A DNA stretch of 64,000 nucleotides from positions 1 through 64,000 of the forward strand of contig JAFEEH010000198.1 of NCBI GenBank assembly GCA_018241185.1, read 5' to 3'. How positions within the stretch are numbered: position 1 is the stretch's first letter; each line of letters starts with the position of its first letter. Positions 28,287 to 37,490 of the stretch are shown in pieces. The DNA is from Pseudomonadota bacterium (lineage in GTDB: Bacteria; Pseudomonadota; Gammaproteobacteria; Burkholderiales; Burkholderiaceae_C). The position numbers and the translations under genes were made by a program. The notes beneath the pieces are model-generated. The model had not been told where the DNA came from. It ran no database searches and worked only from the letters and a program-made list of their open reading frames with translations.

Positions 28287-29696
28287 TCAGAAGTCGTCGC
28301 CGCCGCCCATGCCGGGCGCCAGGTTCTCGAACTTGGTGAGCGGCTTGAGGAAGGCCAGCTTCACCGTGCCGGTCGGGCCGTTCCGCTGCTTGGCGATGAT
28401 GACCTCGGCGACGCCGGGCTCCTTGGAGTCCTTGTTGTAGTAGTCGTCGCGGTAGATGAACATGATCACGTCGGCGTCCTGCTCGATGGCACCGGACTCG
28501 CGCAGGTCGCTCATCATGGGACGCTTGTCGGTGCGCGACTCCACGCCGCGCGAGAGCTGCGACAGCGCGATCACCGGACATTTCAGCTCCTTGGCCAGCA
28601 TCTTCAGGCCGCGCGAGATTTCGCCGACGGCCGTGGCGCGGTTCTCGTCGGCCATGCCGCCGGACACGCTCATCAGCTGCAGGTAGTCGACCACGATCAG
28701 CCCCAGCTGCCCGCACTGCCGTGCCAGGCGGCGCGCGTTGGCACGCAGCTCGCTGGAGGTGAGGCCCGGCGTCTCGTCGATGTGCAGGGAGATGGTGCGC
28801 AGCTTCTCGATGGCTTCGGTCAGGCGCGGCCATTCCTCGTCGGTGAGCTTGCCGGTGCGCAGGTGACCCTGGTCGATGCGGCCGATGGAGCCGACGATAC
28901 GCACCGCCAGCTGGGCGGCGCCCATTTCCATCGAGAACACGGCGACGGGCAAGCCCTCGTTGAGCGCCACGTGCTCGGCGATGTTGATGGCCAGCGAGGT
29001 CTTCCCCATCGAGGGCCGCGCCGCCAGCACGATCATGTCGCCGGCCTGCATGCCCGAGGTCATCTTGTCGAAATCGTAGAAGCCGGTCGGCACGCCCGTG
29101 ATGTCGTTCGGGTTGTCCGCCATCTCGGTCACGCGGTCCAGCAGTTCGACCACCAGGGAATCCATGCTCTGGAAGCCCTGCTTCATCCGCGAGCCTTCCT
29201 CGCCGATGTTGAAGATCTTCTGCTCGGCCTCGTCGAGGATCTTGTCGACGGCCTTGCCCTGCGTGTTGAAGGCGTTGGTCGCGATCTCGTCCGAGGCAGA
29301 GATCAGCTTGCGCAGGATCGAGCGCTCGCGAACGATTTCGCCGTAGCGGCGGATGTTGCTCGCGCTCGGCACGTACTGCGCCAGCGAATTCAGGTATTGC
29401 AGCCCGCCCACCTCCTCGGCCTTGCCGAGGTTCTGCAACTGCTCGTAGACGGTGATGACGTCGGCCGGCTTGTTGGCGTTGATCAGACCGCCGATGGCCG
29501 CGTAGATCAGCTTGTGCTCGTGACGGTAGAAGTCGCCGTCGACGAGCAGGTCGCCCACGCGGTCCCAGGCGCCGTTGTCCAGCAGCAGGCCGCCCAGCAC
29601 GCTGGATTCGGCTTCGAGGGAGTGCGGGGGGATGCGAAGCTGTGCGACCTGGCGATCCGGCGGATCGTTGTCGGCGTAGGAGAAGACGGCGGACAT
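28287..29696 (-). CDS. dnaB: Replicative DNA helicase DnaB
   Basis: The hexameric 5'-3' helicase of the replication fork. The 469 residues show the N-terminal DnaG-interaction domain (LRIPPHSLEAESSVLGGLLL), Walker A ARPSMGKTS near residue 230, and IVVDYLQLM, ALSQLSRGVESR and GAIEQDADVIMFIYRDDYYN. There is no intein. Length is normal. It lies downstream of rplI on the same strand but behind a terminator, and two DnaA-box-like sequences stand in its leader. Confidence 0.97.
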   Translation of the reverse strand: MSAVFSYADNDPPDRQVAQLRIPPHSLEAESSVLGGLLLDNGAWDRVGDLLVDGDFYRHEHKLIYAAIGGLINANKPADVITVYEQLQNLGKAEEVGGLQYLNSLAQYVPSASNIRRYGEIVRERSILRKLISASDEIATNAFNTQGKAVDKILDEAEQKIFNIGEEGSRMKQGFQSMDSLVVELLDRVTEMADNPNDITGVPTGFYDFDKMTSGMQAGDMIVLAARPSMGKTSLAINIAEHVALNEGLPVAVFSMEMGAAQLAVRIVGSIGRIDQGHLRTGKLTDEEWPRLTEAIEKLRTISLHIDETPGLTSSELRANARRLARQCGQLGLIVVDYLQLMSVSGGMADENRATAVGEISRGLKMLAKELKCPVIALSQLSRGVESRTDKRPMMSDLRESGAIEQDADVIMFIYRDDYYNKDSKEPGVAEVIIAKQRNGPTGTVKLAFLKPLTKFENLAPGMGGGDDF

Positions 29697-29811
29697 GGGC
29701 GATTGATCCTAGAACTGCATGCGAACGAATGCGCTCGGAAAACTCCCCTCTTGCATCACCCGGGCCAAGGGCTGCGCTTTGGCGTGCAGTAGTGGCACGC
29801 GCAGCTTGATG

Positions 29812-29875
29812 CTGTGGACAAAGCTGGGGATTGCCGGTGCGCTGGCGGTGCATGCACAGTCAAAAGCTGTGGATG
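29812..29875. promoter_or_regulatory. Two DnaA-box-like sites upstream of dnaB
   Basis: TGTGGACAA (29812-29820) and TGTGGATGA (29867-29875) each differ by one base from the DnaA box TGTGGATAA and have the same orientation. They stand 116-179 bases before the dnaB start, the arrangement expected if DnaA modulates dnaB expression. Chance occurrence is possible. Confidence 0.4.
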
Positions 29876-29883
29876 AGACAAAA

Positions 29884-29916
29884 CCAAAAAACAAAGGGCT
29901 GCCCGAAGGCAGCCCC
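29884..29916 (-). terminator. Terminator after rplI
   Basis: On the minus strand GGGCTGCC and GGCAGCCC form a perfect 8-bp stem with a TTCG tetraloop, followed by TTTGTTTTTTGG. It separates the ribosomal operon from dnaB. Confidence 0.9.
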
Positions 29917-29957
29917 TGTTGCTTTCAGGCCGCAGAGCGGACTGATCGCAACGGCTG

Positions 29958-30410
29958 TTACGCCGTCTCGCCGTACACCGTCACGGTGATCTCGACCACC
30001 ACGTCGGTGTGCAGTTGCACGGACACGGTGGTGTCGCCCACGGTCTTGATCGGGCCGTTGGGCAGGCGCACTTGCGACTTGGCGACCTCGTAGCCCTGCT
30101 TCTTCAGCTCGTCGGCCACGTCGTGGTTGGTGACGGAACCGAACAGGCGGCCGTCGACGCCGGCCTTCTGCGTCAGCTTGACGGTCGTGCCGCCGAGCTT
30201 CTCGCCCTGCTTCTGCGCTTCGGCCAGCTTGGCGGCGGCAGCCTTCTCGAGCTCGGCGCGCTTGGCTTCGAACTCGGCCTTGGCCGCTTCGGTGGCGCGG
30301 CGTGCGCGGCCCGAAGGGATCAGGAAGTTGCGTGCGTAGCCGTCCTTGACCTTGACGATCTCGCCCAGCGCACCGAGGTTGACGACCTTGTCCAGAAGAA
30401 TGACTTGCAT
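29958..30410 (-). CDS. rplI: 50S ribosomal protein L9
   Basis: The 150-residue L9 binds 23S rRNA at the base of the L1 stalk. The start [20 protein letters not shown] and [13 protein letters not shown] form the N-domain; a long helix with Ala/Lys/Glu joins the C-domain ([20 protein letters not shown]). It lies 13 bases after rpsR in the rpsF-priB-rpsR-rplI operon and is followed by a strong terminator. Confidence 0.97.
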   Translation of the reverse strand: MQVILLDKVVNLGALGEIVKVKDGYARNFLIPSGRARRATEAAKAEFEAKRAELEKAAAAKLAEAQKQGEKLGGTTVKLTQKAGVDGRLFGSVTNHDVADELKKQGYEVAKSQVRLPNGPIKTVGDTTVSVQLHTDVVVEITVTVYGETA

Positions 30411-30423
30411 GGTGGGTCGCTCC

Positions 30424-30705
30424 TTAGATGCGGTGCTGGTCGCTGTACGGGACCAGGGCCAGGAAGCGCGCGCGCTTGATGGCGGTGTTGAGCTGGCGCT
30501 GGTAGATCGCGCGCGTGCCGGTCAGGCGCGCGGGGATGATCTTGCCGTTCTCGCTGATGAAGTCGCGCAGGGTGTCGATGTCCTTGTAGTCGATCTCTTC
30601 GACGCCGGCGACGGTGAAGCGGCAGAAGCGCTTGCGCTTGAACAGCAGCGACTGGGTGTTGCGCTTCGGACGCTTGTCCTTGTTGAATTTCTTGAACGTG
30701 GCCAT
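30424..30705 (-). CDS. rpsR: 30S ribosomal protein S18
   Basis: The 93-residue S18 has the conserved core [20 protein letters not shown] and [19 protein letters not shown], where it contacts 16S rRNA and S6. Third gene of the operon, 21 bases after priB. Confidence 0.97.
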   Translation of the reverse strand: MATFKKFNKDKRPKRNTQSLLFKRKRFCRFTVAGVEEIDYKDIDTLRDFISENGKIIPARLTGTRAIYQRQLNTAIKRARFLALVPYSDQHRI

Positions 30706-30726
30706 TTCGGGACCCTCTATCGAAAA

Positions 30727-31035
30727 TTAATCTTGCTGGAAATCCGTGATGTGAAGCACCGGGTGCTTGCCGTTGCGGGGGTTGGCCAGGAAGCCCTGGA
30801 ACCGCCATCCGCTGCCCAGCGCCTGCCGGGCCAGCCGCTCGGCCACCGAACCGAAGGCCACGGCCTTCAGTGCCGCCTTCACCTGCCGGGGCTGTCCTGC
30901 TTCGTCGAGGGTGGACTCGTGTTCGAGCCGCAGATCGATGGCGGGCAGGCCGGCCGGGGTGAAACGCAAGGCGGCGAGTTCGGCGATGCAGGCACTCAGC
31001 AGCAGCTGGTTGACCGCACCGGCGGCAGACGTCAC
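30727..31035 (-). CDS. priB: Primosomal replication protein N (PriB)
   Basis: The 102-residue OB-fold single-stranded DNA-binding protein aids PriA-dependent replication restart. Its position between rpsF and rpsR is diagnostic in beta- and gamma-proteobacteria; sequence marks are LPAIDLRLEHESTLDEAGQP and GFLANPRNGKHPVLHITDF. The start appears to be GTG at 31035, giving MTSAAGAVNQLLLSACIAEL. It lies 13 bases after the rpsF stop. Confidence 0.92.
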   Translation of the reverse strand: MTSAAGAVNQLLLSACIAELAALRFTPAGLPAIDLRLEHESTLDEAGQPRQVKAALKAVAFGSVAERLARQALGSGWRFQGFLANPRNGKHPVLHITDFQQD

Positions 31036-31048
31036 ACCAATGAGCGAA

Positions 31049-31429
31049 TCAGTTGCTGCTGTTGTTGGCAGCGTACTCGGCCTGCTGGGCCTTGCGGGCC
31101 TCTTCGCGCTCGACCGTCTTCATCATCGACGACGGGCCGGTGTCGGCCTTCTTCTTCACCACCGTCAGGTGGCGCAGCACGGCGTCGTTGAACTTGAAGG
31201 CGTGTTCGAGTTCGGACATCACGGCCTGGTCGGCCTCGATGTTCACGCACAGGTAGTGCGCCTTGTTCAGCTTGTTGATCTGGTAGGCCAGCTGGCGGCG
31301 GCCCCAGTCTTCGACACGATGCACCTTGCCGTTGCCGGCGGCGATCATGCCCTTGTAGCGTTCCAGCATGGCCGGAACTTGTTCGCTCTGGTCCGGATGG
31401 ATGAGCAGAATGATTTCGTAGTGACGCAT
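31049..31429 (-). CDS. rpsF: 30S ribosomal protein S6
   Basis: The 126-residue S6 starts [19 protein letters not shown] and has [18 protein letters not shown], the S18/rRNA contact face. It has a charged Ala/Asn-rich C-terminal tail. AAGGAG lies 5 bases before the ATG. First gene of its operon, behind a clear promoter at 31540-31568. Confidence 0.97.
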   Translation of the reverse strand: MRHYEIILLIHPDQSEQVPAMLERYKGMIAAGNGKVHRVEDWGRRQLAYQINKLNKAHYLCVNIEADQAVMSELEHAFKFNDAVLRHLTVVKKKADTGPSSMMKTVEREEARKAQQAEYAANNSSN

Positions 31430-31539
31430 GGCACTCCTTGTGGATTGAAGCCCGTGGTCATCCGATGCAGACATCGATCGACCCCGGACCTGGAAAGCCA
31501 CCCGCCGCGTCCAGGCAGTGTGGCAAGGCAAAGCCCACG

Positions 31540-31568
31540 ATTGTAGCAGCCCGTCGCGGCGCTGTCAG
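31540..31568 (-). promoter_or_regulatory. Sigma-70 promoter of the rpsF operon
   Basis: On the minus strand CTGACA (31563-31568) and TACAAT (31540-31545) are separated by 17 bases, about 110 bases before rpsF. The -35 element overlaps the stop codon of the preceding gene. The long leader would allow S6:S18 feedback binding, but no motif was confirmed. Confidence 0.7.
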
Positions 31569-32068
31569 GTGCCGAGCGCCTGCTCCAGGGGTGCCGCCTT
31601 CTCCGGGCCGACCGCCGCCTTGATCTTCGGCGCCAGGGCGGCGAGTTCCTCGTAGGTGGTCGCCGCCTCGACCGCGAGGTTGAGACGAAAGCCACGCAGC
31701 CCCAGCCCCGCCGTGAGCCGCGTCGCCACGGGATAGGCGTCCTGGTAGCGCTGCTGGGCGCTGCGGCCGTCCGCAGCGGCAGCGGCAGGCGCGGGTGACG
31801 TCGACGCAGTTTCGTTCGCTGGCGCCGCCGGCTCGGACGCCGAGATGCCAGTGGCCGAATCGGCCACTGTCCCTGCCAGACGCCCGAGCAGGCCCAGGTC
31901 CACCAACTGGTCCACATCCTCCTGGGCGACGCCCATGCCGGCGGCCAGCACGTCGGCCACCGAGCGCTTGCCGTCGAACAGGATGAACGCGGAGCGCTGG
32001 CGCGGCGTGAGCCGCACCGACCGGTCCTTCATGACCTGCTGGCCCATCTCGGTCTTCACGAGAATCAT
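31565..32068 (-). CDS. Conserved-looking protein of unknown function
   Basis: The 167-residue protein has two parts: an N-terminal segment (TEMGQQVMKDRSVRLTPRQR, AFILFDGKRSVADVLAAG, EDVDQLVDLGLLGRL) that looks like a winged-helix or SHOCT-like helical domain. A C-terminal helical domain (YPVATRLTAGLGLRGFRLNL ... TTYEELAALAPKI) follows. They are joined by an Ala/Pro/Ser linker (about 73-103). I do not recognise a named family. AGAGGA lies 8 bases before the ATG. It is directly upstream of the rpsF promoter. Confidence 0.65.
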   Translation of the reverse strand: MILVKTEMGQQVMKDRSVRLTPRQRSAFILFDGKRSVADVLAAGMGVAQEDVDQLVDLGLLGRLAGTVADSATGISASEPAAPANETASTSPAPAAAAADGRSAQQRYQDAYPVATRLTAGLGLRGFRLNLAVEAATTYEELAALAPKIKAAVGPEKAAPLEQALGT

Positions 32069-32183
32069 GGTGTCGTCCTCTTGTCAGGGCGAAGTGAGTG
32101 GTTCCCCGCTCCGCGATGAAACGAAGTTTGACACCAAATACACAAATTATTTCAATTACACCGGGCTGACAGGGTTATGACGG

Positions 32184-32212
32184 AAAAAAGGCCGGGATTT
32201 CCCCGGCCTTTC
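32184..32212 (-). terminator. Terminator after ppsA
   Basis: On the minus strand AAGGCCGGG and CCCGGCCTT form a perfect stem around GAAAT, followed by TTTTCCG. It lies about 60 bases past the ppsA stop. Confidence 0.85.
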
Positions 32213-32273
32213 CGTCGCCCTCAGGCGACAGCGGTGGAACACGCGGCGGCTTGCGCCCTCGCCCCAGGGGGCC

Positions 32274-34667
32274 TCAGCCCTGAGCGAGCCGCTGCCAGGT
32301 ATCGATCACGCTGTCGGGGTTGAGCGAGATCGACTCGATGCCCTCGCCCGCCAGCCACTGTGCGAAGTCCGGGTGGTCGCTGGGCCCCTGGCCACAAATG
32401 CCGACGTACTTGCCCTCGGCCTTGCAGGCCTTGATGACCCGTGCGAGCAGCGCCTGCACCGCCGGATCGCGCTCGTCGAAGTCGGCCGCGAGCAGTTCCA
32501 GACCCGAATCGCGGTCCAGGCCCAGCGTGAGCTGCGTGAGGTCGTTCGACCCGATCGAGAAGCCGTCGAAGAACTGCAGGAACTCGTCGGCCAGGATGGC
32601 GTTGCTTGGCACTTCGCACATCATGATCAGCTTCAGGCTGTTCTCGCCGCGCTTGAGGCCGTGCTGGCCCAGCAACTGCGTGACCCGCTCGGCCTGCTTC
32701 AGGGTGCGCACGAAAGGCACCATGATCTGCACGTTGGTCAGGCCCATGTCGTTGCGCACGCGCTTGAGCGCCTCGCACTCCATCGCGAAGGCCTCGCCGA
32801 ACTCGGCGCTGATGTAGCGTGCCGCACCGCGGAAGCCCAGCATCGGGTTTTCTTCCTCGGGCTCGTAGCGGCTGCCGCCGATCAGCTTGCGGTATTCGTT
32901 GGACTTGAAGTCCGACAGCCGCACGATCACCGGCTTGGGCCAGAAGGCGGCGGCGATGGTCGCCACGCCCTCGGCCACCTTGTCGACGTAGAAGGCCTTG
33001 GGCGAGGCATGGCCGCGCGCCACCGACTCGACCGCCTTCTTCAGGTCGGCATCGACCTGCGGGTAGTCGAGGATGGCCTTCGGGTGCACGCCGATGTTGT
33101 TGTTGATGATGAACTCCAGCCGCGCCAGGCCCACGCCCTCGTTCGGCAGTTGCGCGAAGTCGAAGGCGAGCTGCGGGTTGCCCACGTTCATCATGATCTT
33201 GGTCTTGATCTTCGGCATCTCGCCGCGCTGAACTTCGGTGACCTCGGTCTCGAGCAGGCCGTCGTAGATGTGGCCGGTGTCGCCCTCGGCGCAGCTCACG
33301 GTGACCAGCGTGCCGTCTTTCAGGCGCTCGGTGGCGTCGCCGCAGCCGACCACGGCCGGGATGCCCAGCTCGCGCGCAATGATCGCCGCGTGGCAGGTGC
33401 GTCCACCCCGGTTGGTCACGATGGCGGAGGCGCGCTTCATCACCGGCTCCCAGTTGGGATCGGTCATGTCCGTCACGAGGATGTCGCCGGGCTGCACCAG
33501 GTCCATCTGGCTGATGTCGTTGACCAGGCGCACGGGGCCGGTGCCGATCTTCTGGCCGATGGCACGGCCTTCGGCCAGCACGGCGCCCTTGCTCAGCAGC
33601 TTGAAGCGCTGCTCGGCCTTGCCGGCCTGCTGGCTCTTCACCGTCTCGGGGCGGGCCTGCAGGATGTAGAGCTGGCCGTCGGTGCCGTCCTTGCCCCACT
33701 CGATGTCCATGGGACGGCCGTAGTGCTTCTCGATGACGATGGCGTACTTCGCGAGCTGCTCGACCTCGTCGTCGGTCAGCGAGTAGCGGTTGCGCAGCTC
33801 GGCCTTGACGTCGGTGGTCTTGACCAGCTTGCCCGTGGCCTTCTTCTCCTCGGGCGTGGCGAATTCCATCTGGATCAGCTTGGAGCCGAGGTTGCGGCGG
33901 ATCACGGCCTTGTTGCCCGCCTCCAGCATCGGCTTGTGGACGTAGAACTCGTCCGGGTTCACCGCGCCCTGCACCACCGTCTCGCCCAGGCCGTAGCTGG
34001 AGGTGATGAAGACCACCTGGTCGAAGCCCGATTCGGTGTCGATGGTGAACATCACGCCCGCAGCGCCGAGGTCGGAGCGCACCATGCGCTGCACGCCGGC
34101 CGACAGCGCGACCACGTCGTGCGCGAAGCCTTTGTGCACGCGGTAGCTGATGGCGCGGTCGTTGTAGAGGGAGGCGAAGACCTCCTTCATCTTGTGCAGC
34201 ACATCCTCGATGCCGACGACGTTCAGGAAGGTCTCCTGCTGGCCGGCGAAAGATGCGTCGGGCAGGTCTTCCGCCGTGGCCGACGAGCGAACCGCGAAGC
34301 TGGCCTGTTCGTTGCCGGCCGAGAGCGTGGCGAAGGCATCACGCACACCCTTCTCCAGGTCGGCCGGGAAGGGTTGGGCCTCGATCCAGCCGCGGATCTC
34401 GGCACCGGCGGCGGCCAGCGCGCGCACGTCCTCGATGTCGAGCGTGGCCAGGCGCTGGCTGATGCGCTCCGTGAGCCCCTCGTGGGCCAGGAACTGGCGG
34501 AAGGCATGGGCGGTGGTGGCGAAGCCCGTGGGCACCCGCACGCCCTGCGGCAGCTGCGAGATCATTTCGCCGAGGCTGGCGTTCTTGCCGCCGACCGCCT
34601 CGACGTCGGTCATCCTCAGGTTTTCAAACGGTACGACCAGGGCGGTCGCTTCGAAGAGTTGAGACAT
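32274..34667 (-). CDS. ppsA: Phosphoenolpyruvate synthase
   Basis: PpsA converts pyruvate and ATP to PEP, AMP and phosphate for gluconeogenesis. The 797 residues show the ATP-grasp domain ([35 protein letters not shown]), the swivelling phosphohistidine domain ([15 protein letters not shown], catalytic His near 425) and the PEP/pyruvate barrel ([27 protein letters not shown]). GGAG lies 9 bases before the ATG at 34667. Its kinase/phosphorylase regulator is encoded divergently next door, and a terminator follows. Confidence 0.97.
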   Translation of the reverse strand: MSQLFEATALVVPFENLRMTDVEAVGGKNASLGEMISQLPQGVRVPTGFATTAHAFRQFLAHEGLTERISQRLATLDIEDVRALAAAGAEIRGWIEAQPFPADLEKGVRDAFATLSAGNEQASFAVRSSATAEDLPDASFAGQQETFLNVVGIEDVLHKMKEVFASLYNDRAISYRVHKGFAHDVVALSAGVQRMVRSDLGAAGVMFTIDTESGFDQVVFITSSYGLGETVVQGAVNPDEFYVHKPMLEAGNKAVIRRNLGSKLIQMEFATPEEKKATGKLVKTTDVKAELRNRYSLTDDEVEQLAKYAIVIEKHYGRPMDIEWGKDGTDGQLYILQARPETVKSQQAGKAEQRFKLLSKGAVLAEGRAIGQKIGTGPVRLVNDISQMDLVQPGDILVTDMTDPNWEPVMKRASAIVTNRGGRTCHAAIIARELGIPAVVGCGDATERLKDGTLVTVSCAEGDTGHIYDGLLETEVTEVQRGEMPKIKTKIMMNVGNPQLAFDFAQLPNEGVGLARLEFIINNNIGVHPKAILDYPQVDADLKKAVESVARGHASPKAFYVDKVAEGVATIAAAFWPKPVIVRLSDFKSNEYRKLIGGSRYEPEEENPMLGFRGAARYISAEFGEAFAMECEALKRVRNDMGLTNVQIMVPFVRTLKQAERVTQLLGQHGLKRGENSLKLIMMCEVPSNAILADEFLQFFDGFSIGSNDLTQLTLGLDRDSGLELLAADFDERDPAVQALLARVIKACKAEGKYVGICGQGPSDHPDFAQWLAGEGIESISLNPDSVIDTWQRLAQG

Positions 34668-34881
34668 GGGAAAGCTCCGGAAGTTGAAATCGGCGCGGTC
34701 GCATGCAGGCGGGCGTGGGGCACGGTCGTTCTTCTTGCTCTGGGTGCGCGGCCGGGCTGCATGGAGGTGTGAGGTGGGTCGGGTCGCGAGCGGTGCGCGA
34801 TCCCGATAATGGCGCGGATTGTAGGCGTCGCCCCGGGCCGGCGCCGCAGGACAGGAACTACAGCGAAGGCACCCCCGCACC

Positions 34882-35703
34882 ATGCGCACCCGCACCGTTT
34901 TCTATGTCTCCGACGGTACCGGCATCACGGCCGAGACCTTCGGCAACGCCGTCCTCAACCAGTTCGAGATCAAGCCGCGGCACGTGCGCCTGCCCTTCAC
35001 CGACACGGTCGACAAGGCCCACCAGGCGGTGCGGCAGATCAACCACACGGGCGAGGTCGAGGGCCTGCGCCCGATCGTCTTCACCACCCTGGCCGACATG
35101 GAGGTGCTGGAGGTGATCGAGACCGGCTGCAAGGGCATGCTGCTGGACATGTTCGGCACCTTCGTGCGGCCGCTGGAAATCGAGCTGGCGATGAAGTCCA
35201 ACCACCGCATCGGCCGCTTCTCCGACGTCAGCAAGAGCAAGGAGTACAACGACCGCATCGCCGCCATCGACTTCAGCCTGCAGCACGACGACGGCCAGAG
35301 CAACCGCGACCTGGAGGGCGCCGACGTCATCCTGGTGGGCGTGAGCCGCAGCGGCAAGACGCCCACCTCGCTCTACCTCGCGATGCAGCACGGCCTGAAG
35401 GCGGCCAACTACCCGCTCATCCCCGAGGACTTCGACCGCCGCCAGCTGCCACCCGCGCTGGTGCCGCACCGCAAGAAGATCTTCGGTCTGACCATCGCGC
35501 CCGACCGGCTGGCCGAGATCCGCAACGAGCGCCGGCCCAACTCGCGGTACGCCAGCATCGAGAACTGCCGCCACGAGGTGAGCGAGGCCGAGGCCATGAT
35601 GCGCCGCGCCGGCATCCGCTGGCTGTCGACCACGACCAAGAGCATCGAAGAGATCGCCACGACGATCCTGCAGGAGCTGCGGCCCGAGCGGCTGAGTTAC
35701 TGA
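34882..35703 (+). CDS. ppsR: PEP synthase regulatory protein (bifunctional kinase/pyrophosphorylase)
   Basis: The 273-residue DUF299-family protein inactivates PpsA by ADP-dependent phosphorylation of a threonine and reactivates it by phosphorolysis. It has [19 protein letters not shown], the P-loop [11 protein letters not shown] near residues 152-162, [19 protein letters not shown] and the C-terminal [13 protein letters not shown]. The divergent pairing with ppsA (214-base gap) confirms the partner. Confidence 0.95.
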   Translation: MRTRTVFYVSDGTGITAETFGNAVLNQFEIKPRHVRLPFTDTVDKAHQAVRQINHTGEVEGLRPIVFTTLADMEVLEVIETGCKGMLLDMFGTFVRPLEIELAMKSNHRIGRFSDVSKSKEYNDRIAAIDFSLQHDDGQSNRDLEGADVILVGVSRSGKTPTSLYLAMQHGLKAANYPLIPEDFDRRQLPPALVPHRKKIFGLTIAPDRLAEIRNERRPNSRYASIENCRHEVSEAEAMMRRAGIRWLSTTTKSIEEIATTILQELRPERLSY

Positions 35704-35737
35704 GACGTTTTGCGAACGCCGCCGGACAGTTCGGTTT

Positions 35738-35800
35738 ACTACAGTTTTCATAGCGGCTCGCGCACATCCAACGAGCGCTGAAAGCCAATTTTTCTTTCAA
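35738..35800 (+). repeat. Dispersed palindromic repeat, copy 4
   Basis: CTACAGTTTTCATAGC, then GGCTCGCGCACATCC, GAGCGCTGAAAGCCAATTTT. It lies between ppsR and the MarR gene and is more diverged than copy 2. Confidence 0.7.
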
Positions 35801-35830
35801 ATTTAGTAAGCCTAGTCTTATGATTCAGGC

Positions 35831-36295
35831 ATGACGCATCCCGCCGACACCCTGCCCACAGCCATCCAGCTGCGTGCCGCCCTCTCCGGCCTGCAGCGCG
35901 AACTGCGCAGCCAGGCCCCGGGCGACGGCCCGTCGACCGCCCAGCTTGGCGTGCTCGCCTTGCTCTACCGCCTGGGGCCGTTGCCGCCCTCGCAGGTCGC
36001 GCGGCACGAGCGCGTCAAGCCGCAGAGCCTCACGCGGCTGATCGCCGACATGGAGGCCGCAGCACTCGTCACCCGCGGACCCGACCCGGCCGACGCGCGC
36101 CGCATCCTGCTCGCCCTGACGCCGACCGGCGCCCGCGCCCTGACCGACGAGGCGCACCGCCGCGAGGCCTCGCTGGCCGACGCCATCGCCACCCGCCTCA
36201 CGTCCGCCGAGCGCGCCCGCCTGCGCGCTGCGTGCGGCCTGCTCGACCGGCTGGCGCAGGCGCTGGCCGAGGCGCCGGTGACCACCGCCGACTGA
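35831..36295 (+). CDS. MarR-family transcriptional regulator
   Basis: The 154-residue winged-helix protein shows the MarR core: STAQLGVLALLYRLGPLPPS, VARHERVKPQSLTRLIADME (recognition helix) and VTRGPDPADARRILLALTP (wing). MarR dimers usually repress a neighbouring efflux or stress gene and release it on ligand binding. The FUSC membrane gene 13 bases downstream is the likely target. The AT-rich leader (35800-35830) includes TAGTAAGCCTAGTCTTA, a possible operator. Confidence 0.87.
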   Translation: MTHPADTLPTAIQLRAALSGLQRELRSQAPGDGPSTAQLGVLALLYRLGPLPPSQVARHERVKPQSLTRLIADMEAAALVTRGPDPADARRILLALTPTGARALTDEAHRREASLADAIATRLTSAERARLRAACGLLDRLAQALAEAPVTTAD

Positions 36296-36308
36296 CCGCA
36301 GCCTCGCC

Positions 36309-37361
36309 ATGCGGGCCCGCGCCGAGAGCGCCCAAAATGCCGCGGACTGGACGCACGCCGCCCAGCTCGGCGCCGCCGTGGGGTTGGCCTGGGGCGTGTC
36401 CGCGCTGCTGCGGCTGCCCGAAGGCTTCTGGGCGGTGATGAGCGCGCTGATCGTGCTGCGCCCCACCGCGGGCGCCACGCTGGGCGCGGGCTGGGACCGC
36501 ATCCGCGGCACGCTGGCCGGCACGCTCCTCGGCCTGACCGGCGTGGCGCTGCGCCATCTTCTGCACGGCTTCGACGGCACGGCCACCACCCTGGCCCTGG
36601 TCGGCCTGCTCGCGGCGGCCAGCGCGCTGCTGCCCTGGCTGCGCAGCGCACCGATCACGGCGCTGATCGTGCTCGGCAGCGGCGGCCTGGCACAGCACTC
36701 GGCGCTGCAGGTCGCGGCGCTGCGCGCGGTCGAGATCGGCATCGGGGTCGGCGTCGGTCTGCTGCTGTCCTTCGCCAGCCTGTGGCAGGCCACCGCGCGG
36801 CGCTTCGACTCGGCCTGCGCGCGGGCGCTGCGCCGGATCGCCGACCAGGTGCGCCGGGACTTCGCGGCGCCGCCACTCGACGCGAAGGAACGCGAGCGCC
36901 GCATGGAGACGCTGCGTACGGAACTGCGCGCCCTGGCCGTGCTGGCCATCGGCGTGCAACGCGAGGCACGCATCGCCGCCTGGCTGCGCCGCCATCCGAT
37001 TCAGGGCGACCCGGTGCGCATGGCGCGCATCGCCGCGCGCACCCTGTACGACGCCAGCGCCTTCGCGCGCCACGAGGCCCTGCGCCGGCCCGACGAACCT
37101 CACGAGGACAGTGCGGCGATCGCTGCGGCGGTCGCGGCCACGCTCGAAGCAGCGGCGGCGCAGCTCGACGGCGGGCCGGCCTTCGACGAGACCGCACGGC
37201 GCGTGCATGGGCGTGCGATCGCATCGAGTGCGCAAGGCGCCGCGTGGGTGCAGCCGTCGATGCGGCTGTTGATGCAGGACTTGGCCGCACTGACGAAGCT
37301 GGCCAACACTGCGTCACCCGATCGCACACCGGGCGCTTGCGATTGCGAAACAGCCCGATAG
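36309..37361 (+). CDS. FUSC-family membrane protein
   Basis: The 350-residue protein has an N-terminal membrane region of about five or six helices (residues 15-165; LPEGFWAVMSALIVLRPTAG is the FUSC/aromatic-acid exporter signature, IRGTLAGTLLGLTGVAL follows). A long soluble helical tail comes after it. Relatives (AaeB, FusC) export aromatic acids or fusaric acid, usually with membrane-fusion partners, which are absent here. It is coupled to the MarR gene, suggesting inducible export. Confidence 0.8.
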   Translation: MRARAESAQNAADWTHAAQLGAAVGLAWGVSALLRLPEGFWAVMSALIVLRPTAGATLGAGWDRIRGTLAGTLLGLTGVALRHLLHGFDGTATTLALVGLLAAASALLPWLRSAPITALIVLGSGGLAQHSALQVAALRAVEIGIGVGVGLLLSFASLWQATARRFDSACARALRRIADQVRRDFAAPPLDAKERERRMETLRTELRALAVLAIGVQREARIAAWLRRHPIQGDPVRMARIAARTLYDASAFARHEALRRPDEPHEDSAAIAAAVAATLEAAAAQLDGGPAFDETARRVHGRAIASSAQGAAWVQPSMRLLMQDLAALTKLANTASPDRTPGACDCETAR

Positions 37362-37369
37362 ACCACAAG

Positions 37370-37430
37370 CGTTCGGGCTGAGCCTGCCGAAGCCCTGCGC
37401 GGCGCTTCGACGGGCTCGGCCCGAACGGTT
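37370..37430. repeat. Inverted repeat, GTTCGGGC-type
   Basis: GTTCGGGCTGAGCCTGCCGA and the complementary arm ending GGGCTCGGCCCGAAC form a long imperfect palindrome. Elements with these arms are common between genes in many proteobacteria. It lies between the convergent FUSC and ahpF genes and may act as a bidirectional terminator. Confidence 0.7.
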
Positions 37431-37490
37431 GAGGAGGGATGAACCGTCGTCGTCAGAGGGCTCGGCGCGCAGAAGCGCCGAACCTTCCAC

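Noticed and set aside
28287..29696. Intein in dnaB
   Set aside because: The reading frame is of normal length and the motifs follow without interruption.
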